64,000 nucleotides of DNA. It comes from Darksidea phi (Eukaryota > Ascomycota > Dothideomycetes > Pleosporales > Lentitheciaceae). A model generated the notes under the pieces. That model saw nothing but the letters and a program-made list of their open reading frames with translations. It was not told where the DNA came from and did not search any database. Both the position numbers and the translations under genes were made by a program. Location of the stretch: positions 62,001 through 126,000 of the forward strand of contig JASJFT010000127.1 in the NCBI GenBank assembly GCA_030770425.1, in the 5' to 3' direction. Positions 14,273 to 26,169 of this stretch are shown piece after piece (position 1 is the first letter of the stretch; each line of letters begins with the position of its first letter).

Positions 14273-15933
14273 ATGTTTCCCTTTTCATTTTGGATGTTTC
14301 CCCATTGGAGTTGGTTTTGTATATTTCTAGCGCTCTTGTACGGTTACCCTGCCATTGCCACCATAAGCATTGGATGCTCGCTGCTGGTATTTGATGCCTG
14401 CTAACACGTGCATTGCAGTTTATTCCGGAATGTCAGGCTATGGGTCAACCTGGCGGCAAATTGGATGTATACGCCCATGCATCCAGTCGAAGAGCCGACC
14501 ATCACCTCCCAAGACATGACCGTAATCATCCCAACCGTCGCCGAGGATATACAACAACTGAAGGAGACGGTCCAAACCGCCTACCGCCTCGAGCCCTTTG
14601 AGCTGCTTCTCGTGACGCCAGACTCGCGAGTGAAGCGTCTATACCAGATGGTTGAAGAGCTGGGCTGCCCCAAGCAGATCCAGGTGCTGTCTGTCAGTCA
14701 GGCAAACAAGCGCCGCCAGCTGTCTCGGGCAATTCCGGAGGTGAAGACGAAAATTACACTGCTCCTAGACGACGACGTTTGGCTTCCAGAGAAGTTCACA
14801 AAATGGATACTGGCACCCTTCGAGGACCGTCATGTGGGTGGCGTGGGCACAAACCAGCAGCTCCGCCGAAAAGACCGATCCAACATCTGGGAGTTTCTAG
14901 GGGCAATCTACCTGGTCCGGAGGAACTTCGATTGCACAGCGTGCAACTGGATAGATGGCGGGCTCCCGTGTCTGTCCGGACGAGCGGTGGCCTACCGATC
15001 AGAGATCCTGCAAGACCCCAACTTCACCTACGGCTTCACGCATGAGACGTGGGGCAGCGACCACTTCCTCAATGCAGACGACGACAACTTCATCACCCGA
15101 TGGCTGTTTTCCCACGAGTGGAAGATCCAATTGCAGAACCACCGCGAGTGCGAGGTGGAGACGACGCTGGAAAACGATGCGAAATACCTGCGGCAATGCC
15201 TGCGGTGGGTGCGCAGCAACTGGAGGAGCAACCTGACCAGCTTGAGCGAGCTGCATATGTGGACGTAAGTCGGCGCCTGCACTCCCACGGCGCTCCAGAT
15301 TTTTGTGTGTGTGTGTGTGGTGTTAGCCGCCAAGAGCTGCCCCTCCCCACTCTACTCCCCTATGGCCAAGGATGCATCGCTAACCCCTCCACGACAGAAA
15401 TTACCCGTGGTCTCTCTACGCCGTCTTCCAGACGACAATCACGCAGTGGGCCTTCCTCTTCGACTGCCTGCTCGTCGCCTGCTTCTACCTGGCCCTGTCC
15501 GAGGCTGGATACCATGTCGCATCCGACGAGGCAGCGCCTGCGGAGAAGTGGCAGCGTCATCTCGCGTGGGCCCTCTTCTTCGCATACTGGCTGTTCGCCA
15601 GGACGATTAAGCTAGTTCCGCATTTGTTAAGAAACCCGGGCGACGTGCGGTTCGTGCCCGTATCGGTCTTGTTTGGATATTTCCATAATCTCATCAAGCT
15701 GTATGGCTGCATTACCGTGACAGAGGTTCGTTAGCCCCGCACCGTCTCCTCGCCCGCTTACCGACATGTGCCAGACGACTTGGGGCACACGTGAAGGTGC
15801 TGACGCCGACGACAACATCAGAATGATTCCCATCCCGCCCATGGCGACGATAACCCCGCCATTGACACCCCCGCCGCAACGACGAACCATGCTCCGTGAG
15901 CGTGGAACGCTGATGCCCACCACAGCGAGCTGA
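14273..15933 (+). CDS. Family-2 glycosyltransferase (fungal GT2, polysaccharide-synthase type)
   Basis: Exons 14273-14337, 14419-15264, 15398-15725 and 15775-15933 give 465 residues. An N-terminal membrane segment (FWMFPHWSWFCIFLALFLF, read through the first splice) precedes TVIIPTV, the catalytic Asp139-141 in LLLDDDVWLPEK, Asp242-244 in NADDDNF, and the processive QxxRW box Q281-C-L-R-W285. Two or three membrane helices follow in exon 3. This matches the inverting GT2 group that contains Cryptococcus Cps1 and the Zymoseptoria/Fusarium GT2 protein needed for hyphal extension on solid surfaces; the polysaccharide made is not certain. Splicing is supported at all three junctions by the protein: FLALFLFRNVRL, MWTNYPWSLY and TVTETTWGTREG. 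The tail is short and Pro/Thr-rich. The first intron has a canonical GCTAAC branch site at about 14400. It stands alone between two gene-poor blocks. Confidence 0.9.
15305..15320. repeat. (TG)n microsatellite inside a GT2 intron
   Basis: A short TG dinucleotide run lies within the second intron (15265-15397) of the glycosyltransferase gene. Confidence 0.85.
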
Positions 15934-16451
15934 GGTCGGCGAGGCGAGGCTGGGACCTGCTGCTCCAGTCAGCAGGCCCTCCGCTAGCTGAGGCGCCGCT
16001 TAGCGGCTAGGAAGCAGTAATTTAGACGTACACAGTACGACAATCCGCGCCACGGCTCCCCCGGACGTGGTCGATAGAGTCGATTCCCGCTGGTTTCTTT
16101 CTCCATGAGTGTCTTACAGCGAGCGACGGGAGTTTCTTGGGGCACCAAAAAAGGACGGTTCGGACTTGGATACACGGCGTTTATGACTCGGCGGGCATGG
16201 TCCCCAAAAATTGCAGCGTTCGTAATCTTAATCTCTAGCACTCTCCGAGATGCGCCCCTGTAGTCTATGAAAAATTCATTTTGGCGCTCCATGGAATCCG
16301 TCCGTCTTCCCGCGCCGCTCTGTTGGTTACATCATGAATGCAACTCCCGCGTCGTTGGCGTGCGGTCGCACAAAAAGCCGGTTCTGCCCCAGTGCTCAGC
16401 GCGCAACAGAAACCTAAAGCGAACATCACAGCAGCGACGTCGTCCCTAGTG

Positions 16452-16491
16452 CAGTCTCGCAGTCTTCCAGTCTCCCAGTCTCCCAGTCTCG
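16452..16491. repeat. 8-bp tandem repeat, five copies
   Basis: CAGTCTCN-type octamers repeat five times in perfect 8-bp phase, with single-base variants. Confidence 0.85.
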
Positions 16492-16715
16492 CAGGCATGC
16501 CAAAGCGACATTCTGTCTCCACATCTGTGAGCACGGACCTTTCATAGCGCGAACCATCCAGCCATCTCCCGCGTTTTGACTGATGCTCGATCAGAGCCCC
16601 CGGGAGGCCATCGCCGCCCCTGTCGCTGTGCCGCGATGAACGGAGCAAACGTGTCCAGGAAGAGATGCACCCGACGAACTACCGCTCCAACACGGCAGGT
16701 GTGTTGCGCTACATT

Positions 16716-16757
16716 CCAGGTACCTCCCAGCTGCTTCCCAGGTACTTCCCAGGTGCT
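16716..16757. repeat. Two imperfect 20-22-bp tandem copies
   Basis: CCAGGTAC-TCCCAG-TGCT appears twice in tandem, with small differences between the copies. Confidence 0.75.
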
Positions 16758-17070
16758 TCGGCGCCCGTCTCTTCTGGGGCCGCACAACAACCACCCCTCC
16801 CGGGCTTTCTCCACCCTCGGCCGGCGGGTCACCTCGGTGGGATTGCGGCAGAGACGGTGGGGGTCGCGGCTGCATGACAAGGTGCCGACAGGCTCCGCGG
16901 TGTTTTTAGGCCTGCTGTCCTGTGGGAAGTCGGCACACTTGATACATTCACATCCTAGCCAAACGCCCATGGCGCCAAGGGGTTTAAAGCTACCCAACCA
17001 CCAACACCTCGTCCAGCACATCGAGCGCCGCAGCGAGTGCGGTCCTGCCCCCATCAGCCCATCAGCTCAA

Positions 17071-17234
17071 GGGGGGGGGGGGGGGGGGCACCCCCCCCCA
17101 AACAGCAAGCACACCCGGACGACAAGAGAGACCGCAAAAAAAACGTCCAACAGAGGCGGAGGCCCGAGAAAGACGGCTCGACCGGGGCGACCCTCAAAGN
17201 NNNNNNNNNCCCCCCCCGCCCCCCCCCGGCGCTC

Positions 17235-17285
<51 letters not shown>

Positions 17286-17287
17286 GG

Positions 17288-17319
<32 letters not shown>

Positions 17320-17336
17320 GGGGGGGGGGGGGGGGG
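17071..17336. other. Assembly gap (10 N at 17200-17209) within poly-G/poly-C runs
   Basis: The runs are G 17071-17088, C 17091-17099, a gap of ten N at 17200-17209, then C runs near 17210-17227, about 48 C ending at 17283, G 17284-17291, C 17292-17319 and G 17320-17336. Alternating long C and G runs next to an N gap look like a low-quality join or scaffold fill rather than biology. Any reading frame through here is unreliable. Confidence 0.9.
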
Positions 17337-20300
17337 CACATCCCCGGAAAAGCAACCCTCGTGGCGCTTCCAGGGCTTGTTTGCCTGTCACCTCCTGCAA
17401 TGCATCTGAGGGCCATTGCGATCACGGACGCAAGGCGCCCCAAAAGGAGCAGAGGACCCTTTATTGGAACTTTATGCTCGTCATCTCCCGTCTCCCGCAC
17501 GCCAGCATCGATTAAGTACTCACAAGACGCGCGTGTGCCGATTCGAGGCCGAAACCCCGAGACCGAGGGCGGGCAGCGCGAGGCCAGAATCTCGTCATGG
17601 CTAATTGAAGTTTACGCAGAACAGCACATTTGTAGCGCAAAGTGGCCATGGATGCGCTCTGCAGAGGACCTCGCGATAATTATGGTTACGACTGCATGCA
17701 TGCCTTGGCCGTCCCGGCTCCCCGATGCACTCGAATATCGGCCGTATCAAGGACAGACTCCCAATTGAACAACTCGCGTGCCGTCTATATTCTCCCTCAC
17801 CAATCAAAACGGTGTCATTGCCTCCGGTACCCGGGCTCGCAGCCCAAGGACGCCCTCTCAAGCAGCCAGACGCACACACGCAGCCGCCACACTCAGGCGA
17901 ACCTCTCAGGAACAAGTGAACCTGGGGCTCCATGGCCCTTGTTGGACCAGCGCATCAGAACCGGACGCAGGCAGATGCACTCCTATGTACCTCTAGAACA
18001 GCCCCGTCATGTATGATGACCTCGCACCTCCCGGAAACGGATTCGGCCTTCGTCTGCCGTCCACCGTGACCGTTTAAATTTCGCTTTCCCGCTCTCCGCT
18101 GGAGTTCCAGATCCTCGGGTCCGCGCAGAAATTTCTTCTTTTCCCGTCATTCGTCTGGCTGCTGCTCGGTTCAGCTTCAGAAAATGCATCCGAGAAATTG
18201 TGGGTTTAATGGATCGCACGACTACACCGTCCAGTGTTGTTCAGCATCTCCGTTCCACATGTGGATGCTCCGATGGATCATTTGCTTCATGTAAGTTGGA
18301 GCATGCAATACGCGCGTCTATTCACATTGGCAAGGAACGGATCATGCCGATGCCCACTCATCCCTTTCTCCCCGTATATTCTGTATCTGCATCCTTGCCT
18401 ATGGTATTCCTCTCGCTAAACGTTGATGAGTTATTTTTCCAGGGATCACTTCGCATGTCTGCTCTAACTCATCAGGCTCTAATCAGCTCTTCCTTACGTC
18501 ACTCTTTGTCGCCTATACATACCCGACTTCATGATGATCTCGGTAGCACGCTCTCACGTTGAGCTACGTACGCTGGTTTAATCTACCGTGTCTGCCAAGG
18601 ACCGGAGCAGAAGATCCTCGAAACGAAGTGCATAGCACGAATTCGTATGCAAACTGCCCCTATGCCTGACAAATTCGTCATCGCTGAGTAAACTGCAGAG
18701 CAGACGCCTGCGGTCTGCAAGCAAATGTAATCCGGAACCATCTGACCGTGCAGCTGGTAGAAATAGTCGTTTCAACAGCCGCCAGAATGTCCAACACCGA
18801 TATCGGGGATATTCGGAAATTATGCGCTGCGGGCACGGAATCCGTAGTGGAACAACATTTTCCAGCGTACCTACCTTCTTTCCGCAAATCCGATCGTAAC
18901 TAAGTGCTTGACGCTGGATGGAGAAACAATCTTTCCCAGAGCCTTCTCGGGTGACGATCGCGGAACCCCCGTCTGAGGCTACTTTCATTTTGTACATGCT
19001 GTATGAGCATGTTCCAGCCTCATTGGAGCACAGAACAAAGAAGTTCAGAAGCTTTTCGTTTCTCACGTACTCCCTTATCGCGAGGACACCCTGCTAGCTA
19101 GACTCGATCATCGCTTAACACACTAGATGCGCTATAGGTGGATGATCTTACTTATTAAACGCACCAGGACCAGACCCGGCGTAGACCTAATTATCCCCGG
19201 CAATTGATACTCTATTCGCAACCAACATCAGCCCTGAACAGAGGCGATGTGATGCCATATCGAAGCCACGTGTCGTCACCTTTAGTGCAAGAGAGCACGA
19301 GACAAGAACAAATAAATCCCAAAACCCTGACGTGACTAGGTCCTCACACCATTCCGATGCTTAGCACATGCCCAAAGTTCAACCACGGGTATCAACGCTT
19401 TAGTTCCAACCCAAACTAGTCGCAGCGTGCACGAGACATGAGGCGCAGCAAGTCTTCTTCCTAGCGTAGTACTAAAATGACTTGTAGTAACGAGCAAACA
19501 AATAGTTCTGATAAGCATCTTACACCCTACCTAGCTTTGCTTTTCGTCTTTACCCACCTTGCCCGGCTTCACAAATCGACGATGAGGTACATCGTGAGCT
19601 AGCCACTAGAGCACGGCAGATCAGCAGCAGGGTCGCGAGTCAAGATGACTGACATGCGATCTACTCGTAGCACAGGTCACAGCACCTTCCGAGCTCGCCC
19701 ACTAACAGGCCTCCGTGAGCTGCGGCTCATCGAACTGTGTAACCAATCCGGCCCTAGCTCGCCCGAAGCTGCGTACTTGGTCATAGCAGACTTTTGCCGT
19801 GCGTCGTGAATCACTACGCGTTCGCGTTAGAGTGTTCCCCATAGCGACCGCACATGATCGCGCCGAGGAAGTTTGCATGTACTCCATGATGCCATTGCAA
19901 GGAAGACAGCTTCATCCTTGATATCAAGCGAGTAGCCAGCCGTAATCAACCTGCTATAAGGCCGCTATATGCTAGGACCGCTGTGAGCCCCTATAACCGC
20001 TAAACTGACAACCAGGAACATGCTTCCACTTCTACTGCACGCTGAATGCCGGTGTGGTGACAACGTATCAAGCTGTGGACATCGTACGTCTTTGCTCGGC
20101 CCTCTTTCCTCTGCCAAGGGGAAATGGCGGGGTCCAGAGTTCACTTTACAGCTACCCCACTTCCCCCCCCTGTCGGGCTCTGGACAAGCCTGATTATGAC
20201 ATATGTGAGGGGGGGTTTTGGGGGTGGGAACGTGGCTGGGATTGATTAGCCCTCGTTACGGACTGCGTTTTTGGGTGGTGGGTGGGGGGAGGGCGGGGGC

Positions 20301-21010
20301 GGTAGTGATCATCGCTGCATGATGTTAACTGCAAAAGAGGATGGAGTGGGAGGTATGGTTCCGTAAATTGGGGTTTTTAGATGGCTTTTACGGATAACGT
20401 TGAGTAAGCTGGTGTAATAGAGGTTGCCGTGGTTTTTGGTACGCAAGCGCCTGTGGTTTTGGTGTTGCATGCTATGTAGTATGGGAGGTACCTAGTGTTG
20501 AACGCAGGGTTCCGATGATGTACCCACGTTCAGAGCAGCAGTCGAACTCGGAATAAGTATTGCGATGTGTTTACCATGCGCAATATGTCTACAATGCGGC
20601 TAATAAAGTTTGTCTTTAAACGTCAAACTCTCCTCTCCAGTCATTCTAATACCACTGCTCCTATGGTTATATGCTAACGTCATCATGTCGAAAGGCCCAA
20701 ATACTCCATCTACACTTTCTTGCAGCCAAAGATCTGAGAACCGGATGAATAGAATGAACGCACACAATAAACCTCCATTCTGAAAGAGAAATCACGCTTT
20801 CGGAACCAACTACCCCGCAATACCGAAGTTCGTCTTCCAAAAGCTCAACCTCACCGTCAACACTACCGCTACACTACTATCCCCCGTTAATTTCAGCCAT
20901 ATACACTAGAAAACACTAGTTGCCATTTTATCGTTCCAAAAAACGTCACTTTGCACTCATCAACAACAACCATACACCACCAACCACCACTCCCTAAACC
21001 TCCATCCAAA

Positions 21011-22173
21011 ATGTCAGAACCAAAAATACTAGACTCACACGTCCACCTCTGGCCCTCGACAGCCACATCCGCTACAGCCCACGCCTGGATGACGCCAGGC
21101 AACTTCCTCGCCAAACGGCACGGCATAGCCGACTACAAAGCGGCTACTGCACCGTCCGATGTCCAGCCCTCGGGCTTCGTGTATGTGGAAACAGATCGGT
21201 ATCTACCCAGTCCCGTCCCGTCCATTGAAGAAACAGATAGTGCAGAAGTGCAGGAAGAGAAGCTGGGGAGCTGGGCGAAGGAACCACTCGAAGAGCTGGC
21301 TTTTTTACGGAGGATTGTTGAGGGTGTGCCGCGGGAGGGGGATGGATTTTCTGGGGAGGAGGGGAGGTTGCTCAATGGAATGGTTATTTGGGCGCCGTTT
21401 CATCTGTCTACTGCTCTGTTTAGTATGTTTTTGAGGATTGCGGAGGAGACGCTTGGAGAGGAGGCGTGGAAGAGGGTTGTTGGATTTCGGTATTTGCTGC
21501 AGGGGCGGAGTGTGGAGCGTGTGGAGGAGATTGTGGGTAGTGAGGCATTTGTGCGGAATTTACGGGCGATTGGGGGCAGAGTGTTTGATGTGGGTGTTGA
21601 TTGTCATAGGGATGGGGTGGAGGTGCTTGGGCCTGTTGCGGAGTTGGTGGATAGAGTTGCGAAGGCGGAAGGAGGTGAGACGCCGAAGTTTGTGCTGAGT
21701 AAGTCTATCTTGCTTTTACCGCGTCCGGCTATAGTTGTGAACATGAGACTAACTCCCTCCCAGACCACCTCTGCAAACCCCCCCTTACGGACCCCTACAA
21801 CCTCTCCCCAGCCTACACCCCCTGGTCCCGTGCCCTCACCCAGCTCGCCACCCACCGCAACGTCTTCATGAAGCTCTCGGGCTGTTTCAACGAATTCTCC
21901 GAATCTCCAACCCCCGCATCCGTCCCATCGCTTCTCAAAACACTAACACCCTACTTCGACCGCGTCTACGAAGAGTTTGGCGCGACGAGGATCATGTTCG
22001 GGAGTGACTGGCCCGTGTGTAATGTAGGTGGTCCGAAGGGCGAAGAGGGCAATTGGGGCCTTTGGAAGGAGGTGGTGGAGACATGGATGGATGAGTGGAA
22101 TTTTAGTGAGGAGGTTAGGGAGGGGGTTTGGTGGAGGGGTGGGTGTGAGGCTTATGGGTTGAGGGAGCTGTGA
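21011..22173 (+). CDS. Amidohydrolase-family lactonase, probable L-rhamnono-1,4-lactonase
   Basis: Exons 21011-21698 and 21764-22173 encode 365 residues; the 65-nt intron has a CTAAC branch site. The start at 21011 (CAAAATG) places the metal-binding His-x-His of LDSHVHLWP at residues about 10-12. Other family marks are GFVYVETDRY, GFRYLLQG, NHLCKPPL at the splice junction and MFGSDWPVCN near the end, where the Asp is the expected metal/catalytic residue of the amidohydrolase-2 TIM barrel (PF04909, COG3618). That family includes lactonases of L-rhamnose and L-fucose oxidation. With the rhamnose-dehydrogenase-like SDR in the same window, step 2 of the non-phosphorylative L-rhamnose pathway (lactone to L-rhamnonate) is the best guess. 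Dehydratase and aldolase genes for steps 3 and 4 are not in the window. Confidence 0.72.
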
Positions 22174-24441
22174 CGAGGGAGTATGGTTGGTGCTGTGTTG
22201 ATGCATTGCGATGTGAGGTACACTTTGACTTCCGGATTATAATCGACGAGTTGGCGAGGATTCTTCGCGACTTGCGACTGGATATCTTTGGGCTCACATG
22301 GACGTGTACTGATCAGAGTTCGATGGAAGTCAACCACGTTCACGATATCTCCAGAAATGAAAACAAGAGTGAATCAGGTACATCTTATATTCGCTAACAA
22401 TACCTCATAAGCATCGCCACCGCGTCAGACGCGAGTTTTGTTGAGGTTTGTTCTGGGAGGAAAGTAGAGCTCGAACTGCACCTCTTGGACAGGGATACCG
22501 CCAGAGCAAGGTAGAAAGGTAGAAAGGCTCGTGCCTAGCACGAAAACCTGGTGCATCTGAATACCGGTTCGCTCTTGCTTGCTCGTACTTGAGCTGGCGT
22601 ACAAGTGTCATTTGAGAATAGAACAGCCGGAGTGTTAGAGAAGCTAGCTTCTTACAAGCTCTAATGCGATGTGGAAGTGGTGACCAAGAGGCGCGTCCCT
22701 TGTCTAGTTCTTCCACCCCAGGAGCTCCAACGAATAGCTCTATGATGCGTTGTATTAGAGTAATTGGCAAATTGGTCAAGCTCTCTTTTTAACCTGTCTC
22801 ATACACTACTCGCTCATGCATGACATGATTTTGCGACAGCTAGCTCTTTCTTGATTGTAAGTCCGTCGCTGTCGTTCTCTTCAGGTATGATCATCAATTG
22901 TATTGCATCGATCCTGAACCTGTGATAAGCGTATGCATAGGAATTTGGTAGTAGCAAATTCCACGTCTCCCATAGCTGCATGCGACATTAGACGCGTATG
23001 CATCATAAGAACAAATCTCCGGTACTGCAATAAGAAGTACTCCTTTTGCATACTTTCAAGATTAGTAGTAAGTTGGTTGGTATCAAAAAGAAGTCCTTCA
23101 TTCGAAGAGCGGCCCTTTGGACGTGACCATTCGGGATGGAGCTGTCCAAACCAAGTAATTAGTTACGACGGCTTCTAGAGAGCGTAGAGGAGGTGTCCGG
23201 CTGCAATCCGATGACGACTCATAGCTAGGATTAGCGGGTGGTCGTATACACATTGGCGGCATCTGCTGAATATAATGCTTGCGATTCTACTGTGCTTGAT
23301 AATACTTTTCAAAGCCGCTCCGATAGTTAGATACGGCTTGACCTTATGCTTTCCATACAGGAAGCTCGTTTCCTCGTTATAAAAAGTTTAGCGAACGTGA
23401 AGAAAGCTAACATCAGGCGAAAAGATTGTTAGTTCTTGTGTCGCCGTTCTCGATAATGAATGCAACAAATAGGTGAATCCAGCACACCAAGACAAATACT
23501 CATAGATTAAAAGTCGTACGTGGGTAGACACCCCGAGCAAGGAAAATTCTTCAGCTGTCCAGAAGCGTCTGCAACCGCACATATTCTTCCCATCCGTCGT
23601 CTCCTGCTTCGAGTTTTTGCGCTCATCAGATGTTTTTAATCTTGGCCTGAGTCTTTGATATGAGCCCTTCGTAGGCGGCTAGGGGTGTTGATGACCTCGT
23701 CCGTCAAGAGGGTCTGCTTCCTCTTTACCGTAGCGGTCAGCTGGTCAATCGTCTCATTGAGCTGGTCGATATCTGTTCTGCTCCTTTCGGGCCGCCTCAA
23801 GCTCTTCCTCCTACCCTTCAAGCTGGAGAAGGGCGCGCGATGAGTCTTAAAGGTACATGTACAGATTCACATTTGGATCGTCCTATCATAGAGCTTTCTA
23901 CATATACAGTAGCAGCCAAAAAGAAGCCTACAATACAAGGTTATGGCAAAGGGGGTATCATTTGAAGTAGTTTTTGCTGTTTAAAGCTCTTCGTATCCAC
24001 TGTTCAGTTGTTGGGCGGTAGCGACGGCAGCAGCATCAGAGATAGAAATGAGTTTTAAAAGCACAGCGTATTGTAGGCTGCTTTGTTGCTACTGTATATG
24101 TAGAAAGCATGCATAGTCTCTATGACCAGGACGAGCGAAATCTGAATCTGTACAAAAAGCACAGCGTTCTGTGTATCGCCAGCAGTCACCCTACTGGATA
24201 GCGTCTCAGCAGGCCACTCGTACAATCATGAATGCGAGTCAAAAGGAGAATGTCTATGAAAATTGACAAAAGAAAAGAGAGACATCTGGAGCAGGATGTG
24301 CCTGGTTGTGAACACAGCAGAAGCACTCTACTACTTTTAGACTAGCGCAGGATAGTCTTGGCAAGAACTTACTGATACCAATTTTTTTTTGGAGTAACCA
24401 CTTCGTCGTTGACAGCCGAATTACCGCCCCAAACAGCCATC
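22174..24441. other. Gene-poor stretch with decayed fragments
   Basis: This is lower in GC than its surroundings. On the minus strand, 22405-22779 is open without an ATG and starts with an F-box-like LTNLPITLIQRIIEL, which could be a relic. A coiled-coil fragment near 23636-23860 is broken (separate entry). The rest shows no gene. Confidence 0.45.
23636..23860 (-). pseudogene. Broken coiled-coil ORF fragment
   Basis: On the minus strand one frame reads DSSRALLQLEG, then TAG, then EEELEAARKEQNR; the message continues one frame over as DIDQLNETIDQLTATVKRK and ends in KDSGQD before a stop at 23636. A stop and a frameshift interrupt what is otherwise a continuous charged heptad pattern. This looks like the tail of a dead gene. 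A transposase or other repeated ORF is possible, but no catalytic motif is left to name it. Confidence 0.4.
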
Positions 24442-25322
24442 ATGTCGTCCATGCGCAATGCCGTCCAGCGGCGGAACCACAAGGAGAGAGCGCAGCCCGT
24501 AGAGCGCGCAAAATGGGGCCTCCTCGAGAAGCGAAAAGTCAGTACACGCACAGAAATCTTGAATTCAACATTAATGAGTGCGTGTAGGACTACAAACTCC
24601 GCGCAGCCGATCATCGCGAGAAGAAGAAGCGCCTCAAGATCCTCAAGGAGAAAGCGCAAGACCGCAACCCCGATGAATTCTCCTTCGGCATGATGAGCAG
24701 CAAGGTGGACGCCCACGGTCGGAAGGTCGGAGATCGGGGTAACCAAGCGTTGAGCATGGATGTGGTTAAGCTGTTGAAGACGCAGGATGCAGGATACATA
24801 CGCACAATGCTGCAAATGGTTAGGAAGGAGCGGGAGGAACTGGAGCAGAGAATGGTGCTTGCGGACGAGGAGGTCAAGGTGCTGCGAGACGGCGACAAGG
24901 GGAAGAAGGGCAGACATACAATCTATGTGAGTGATGAGGAGGAGCAGAAAGGCTTCGACGAGGAAAATTGGTTTGGGACGGGTGGGGAGTGGCCAGACAG
25001 AGCATGGAATCGGCCGCGGAAAGCCACCACGTCCACAGAAGAACCGGCGGAGGAAGACGCAGTGGATGTGCGACCGAAGAAGTTGTCGAAGAAACAACAA
25101 GAGGCAAAAGATGCGGCGGAGAGAGAAGAAAAGACGCTCATGAGCAAGAGGGCACGCACTCAGCAGAGGGCGGCGGCACACTTGGAAGCAGTCAAGGCTC
25201 GAGAACGTGATTTGATGACCGCAGAGGAGGAACTAGAAAAACAGAGAGCTAAGATGAACAACACTGTGGGTGGGACCAACAAGCACGGCGTCAAGTTCAA
25301 AATCCGGGAAAGAAAGCGCTGA
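24442..25322 (+). CDS. UTP11: U3 snoRNA-associated protein 11 (SSU processome)
   Basis: Exons 24442-24537 and 24588-25322 (intron 50 nt, GTCAGT..TGTAG) give 276 residues. The N-terminus MSSMRNAVQRRNHKERAQP is the hallmark of Utp11, followed by GLLEKRKDYKLRAADH across the junction, KAQDRNPDEFSFGMMSSK, and the C-terminal HGVKFKIRERKR. Utp11 is a nucleolar component of the U3-containing small-subunit processome needed for 18S rRNA processing. An earlier in-frame ATG at 24409 would add 11 residues; 24442 is preferred because the family begins there. The gene converges on the SDR at 25381, leaving only 58 bp between stop codons. Confidence 0.95.
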
Positions 25323-25380
25323 GCGTTGGCTGTACAACTTCTTCAACACTCTGCACTCTGACATTGTTATACGAGATATC

Positions 25381-26169
25381 CTACAACCTCGCTGGCATCC
25401 TCATAGCGCCATCTAGCCGGATCACGGTGCCGTTCAGCATGCTATTCTCCACTGAGTCCCGCACAGTCCTCGCAAACTCCTCCGGCTGACCAGCTCGCTT
25501 TGGAAACTCCATAGCTTTTTCCAAGCCTTGCTTCACCTTGGGACTCATAAGCTTAGTCATGTTCGAGTCGAACAACGCCGGCGCAATCGTAACGGCTCGG
25601 ATGCCGTATTTCGACAGATCTCTTGCAAGTGGCAGTGTCAAGCTGGCCACGGCGCCCTTGCTTGCTGCATACGCGACCTGTCCCATCTGCCCGTCGAACG
25701 CCGCCGAGCTCGCAATCATGATTATCACGCCCCGTTCTCCATCGGGACCATCTGGCGTGGCGGTTGTCATGTATGGAAGCGCTTGTCGAATGAGATCTAG
25801 GGTACCCCGCAAGTTGATGTTGAGCACGAAGTCGATGCTTGATATTGAAAGCGGCTGGTTTTTCTTGTCAATTATCAACCCTGGTAGCCCGACACCCGCA
25901 CCCGCGACAACGCCTCCAATCTCCTTCCCAGTCTCCTTTATCCAGGCGACAGTGCCTTCAATCGCTTTTGCAATAGCGTCGGTATCGGACACATCGACTT
26001 CGAAGAACTTCGCGCGAGGGCCGAGCTCTGAGACGGTCCTGGAGCCGGAGTCGCTGTTGAGATCGAGGAGGGACACGTATGCGCCATGTGCATGGAGATC
26101 GCGAGCTGTTGCTAAGCCTAGACCGGAGGCTCCGCCAGAGATTATGAAGGTCCGGTTTGCAATCTTCAT
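25381..26169 (-). CDS. Short-chain dehydrogenase, 3-hydroxyacyl-CoA dehydrogenase type-2-like
   Basis: A single exon of 262 residues. The cofactor motif SGGASGLG is at residues 11-18, followed by LLDLNSD (an acidic end of strand 2, favouring NAD), NINLRG near 117-122, catalytic Ser about 154, and Tyr167/Lys171 in AYAASKG. It ends VIRLDGAMRMPARL. The pattern resembles the HSD17B10/type-2 hydroxyacyl-CoA dehydrogenase group (mitochondrial fatty-acid and branched-chain oxidation), but fungal SDRs are numerous and the substrate is not established. The frame is open upstream to an ATG at 26283, which would add 38 residues; the start at 26169 matches the usual N-terminus. The gene is divergent from TMA23 with a 372-bp shared promoter region. 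Confidence 0.82.
   Translation of the reverse strand: MKIANRTFIISGGASGLGLATARDLHAHGAYVSLLDLNSDSGSRTVSELGPRAKFFEVDVSDTDAIAKAIEGTVAWIKETGKEIGGVVAGAGVGLPGLIIDKKNQPLSISSIDFVLNINLRGTLDLIRQALPYMTTATPDGPDGERGVIIMIASSAAFDGQMGQVAYAASKGAVASLTLPLARDLSKYGIRAVTIAPALFDSNMTKLMSPKVKQGLEKAMEFPKRAGQPEEFARTVRDSVENSMLNGTVIRLDGAMRMPARL

Larger units (their letters stand above)
15934..21010. other. Gene-poor block of 5.1 kb with assembly gap
   Basis: No supportable gene. The long frames between 16576 and 17768 are created by translating C and G homopolymers and by reading across the N gap. A 162-codon minus frame (18578-19066) has no recognisable domain. The block contains several short tandem repeats and the low-complexity/gap region at 17071-17336. 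Confidence 0.45.

Noticed and set aside
16576..17768. Long overlapping reading frames (up to 277 codons) on both strands
   Set aside because: They arise from translating poly-C/poly-G and cross the ten-N gap; the amino-acid runs of Pro and Gly are artefacts.
18578..19066. 162-codon minus-strand frame
   Set aside because: No recognisable domain, and it lies in the gene-poor block beside the assembly gap; an orphan gene is possible but unsupported.
24369..25181. 270-codon minus-strand frame
   Set aside because: It is the antisense shadow of UTP11; the plus-strand protein is a clear family member.
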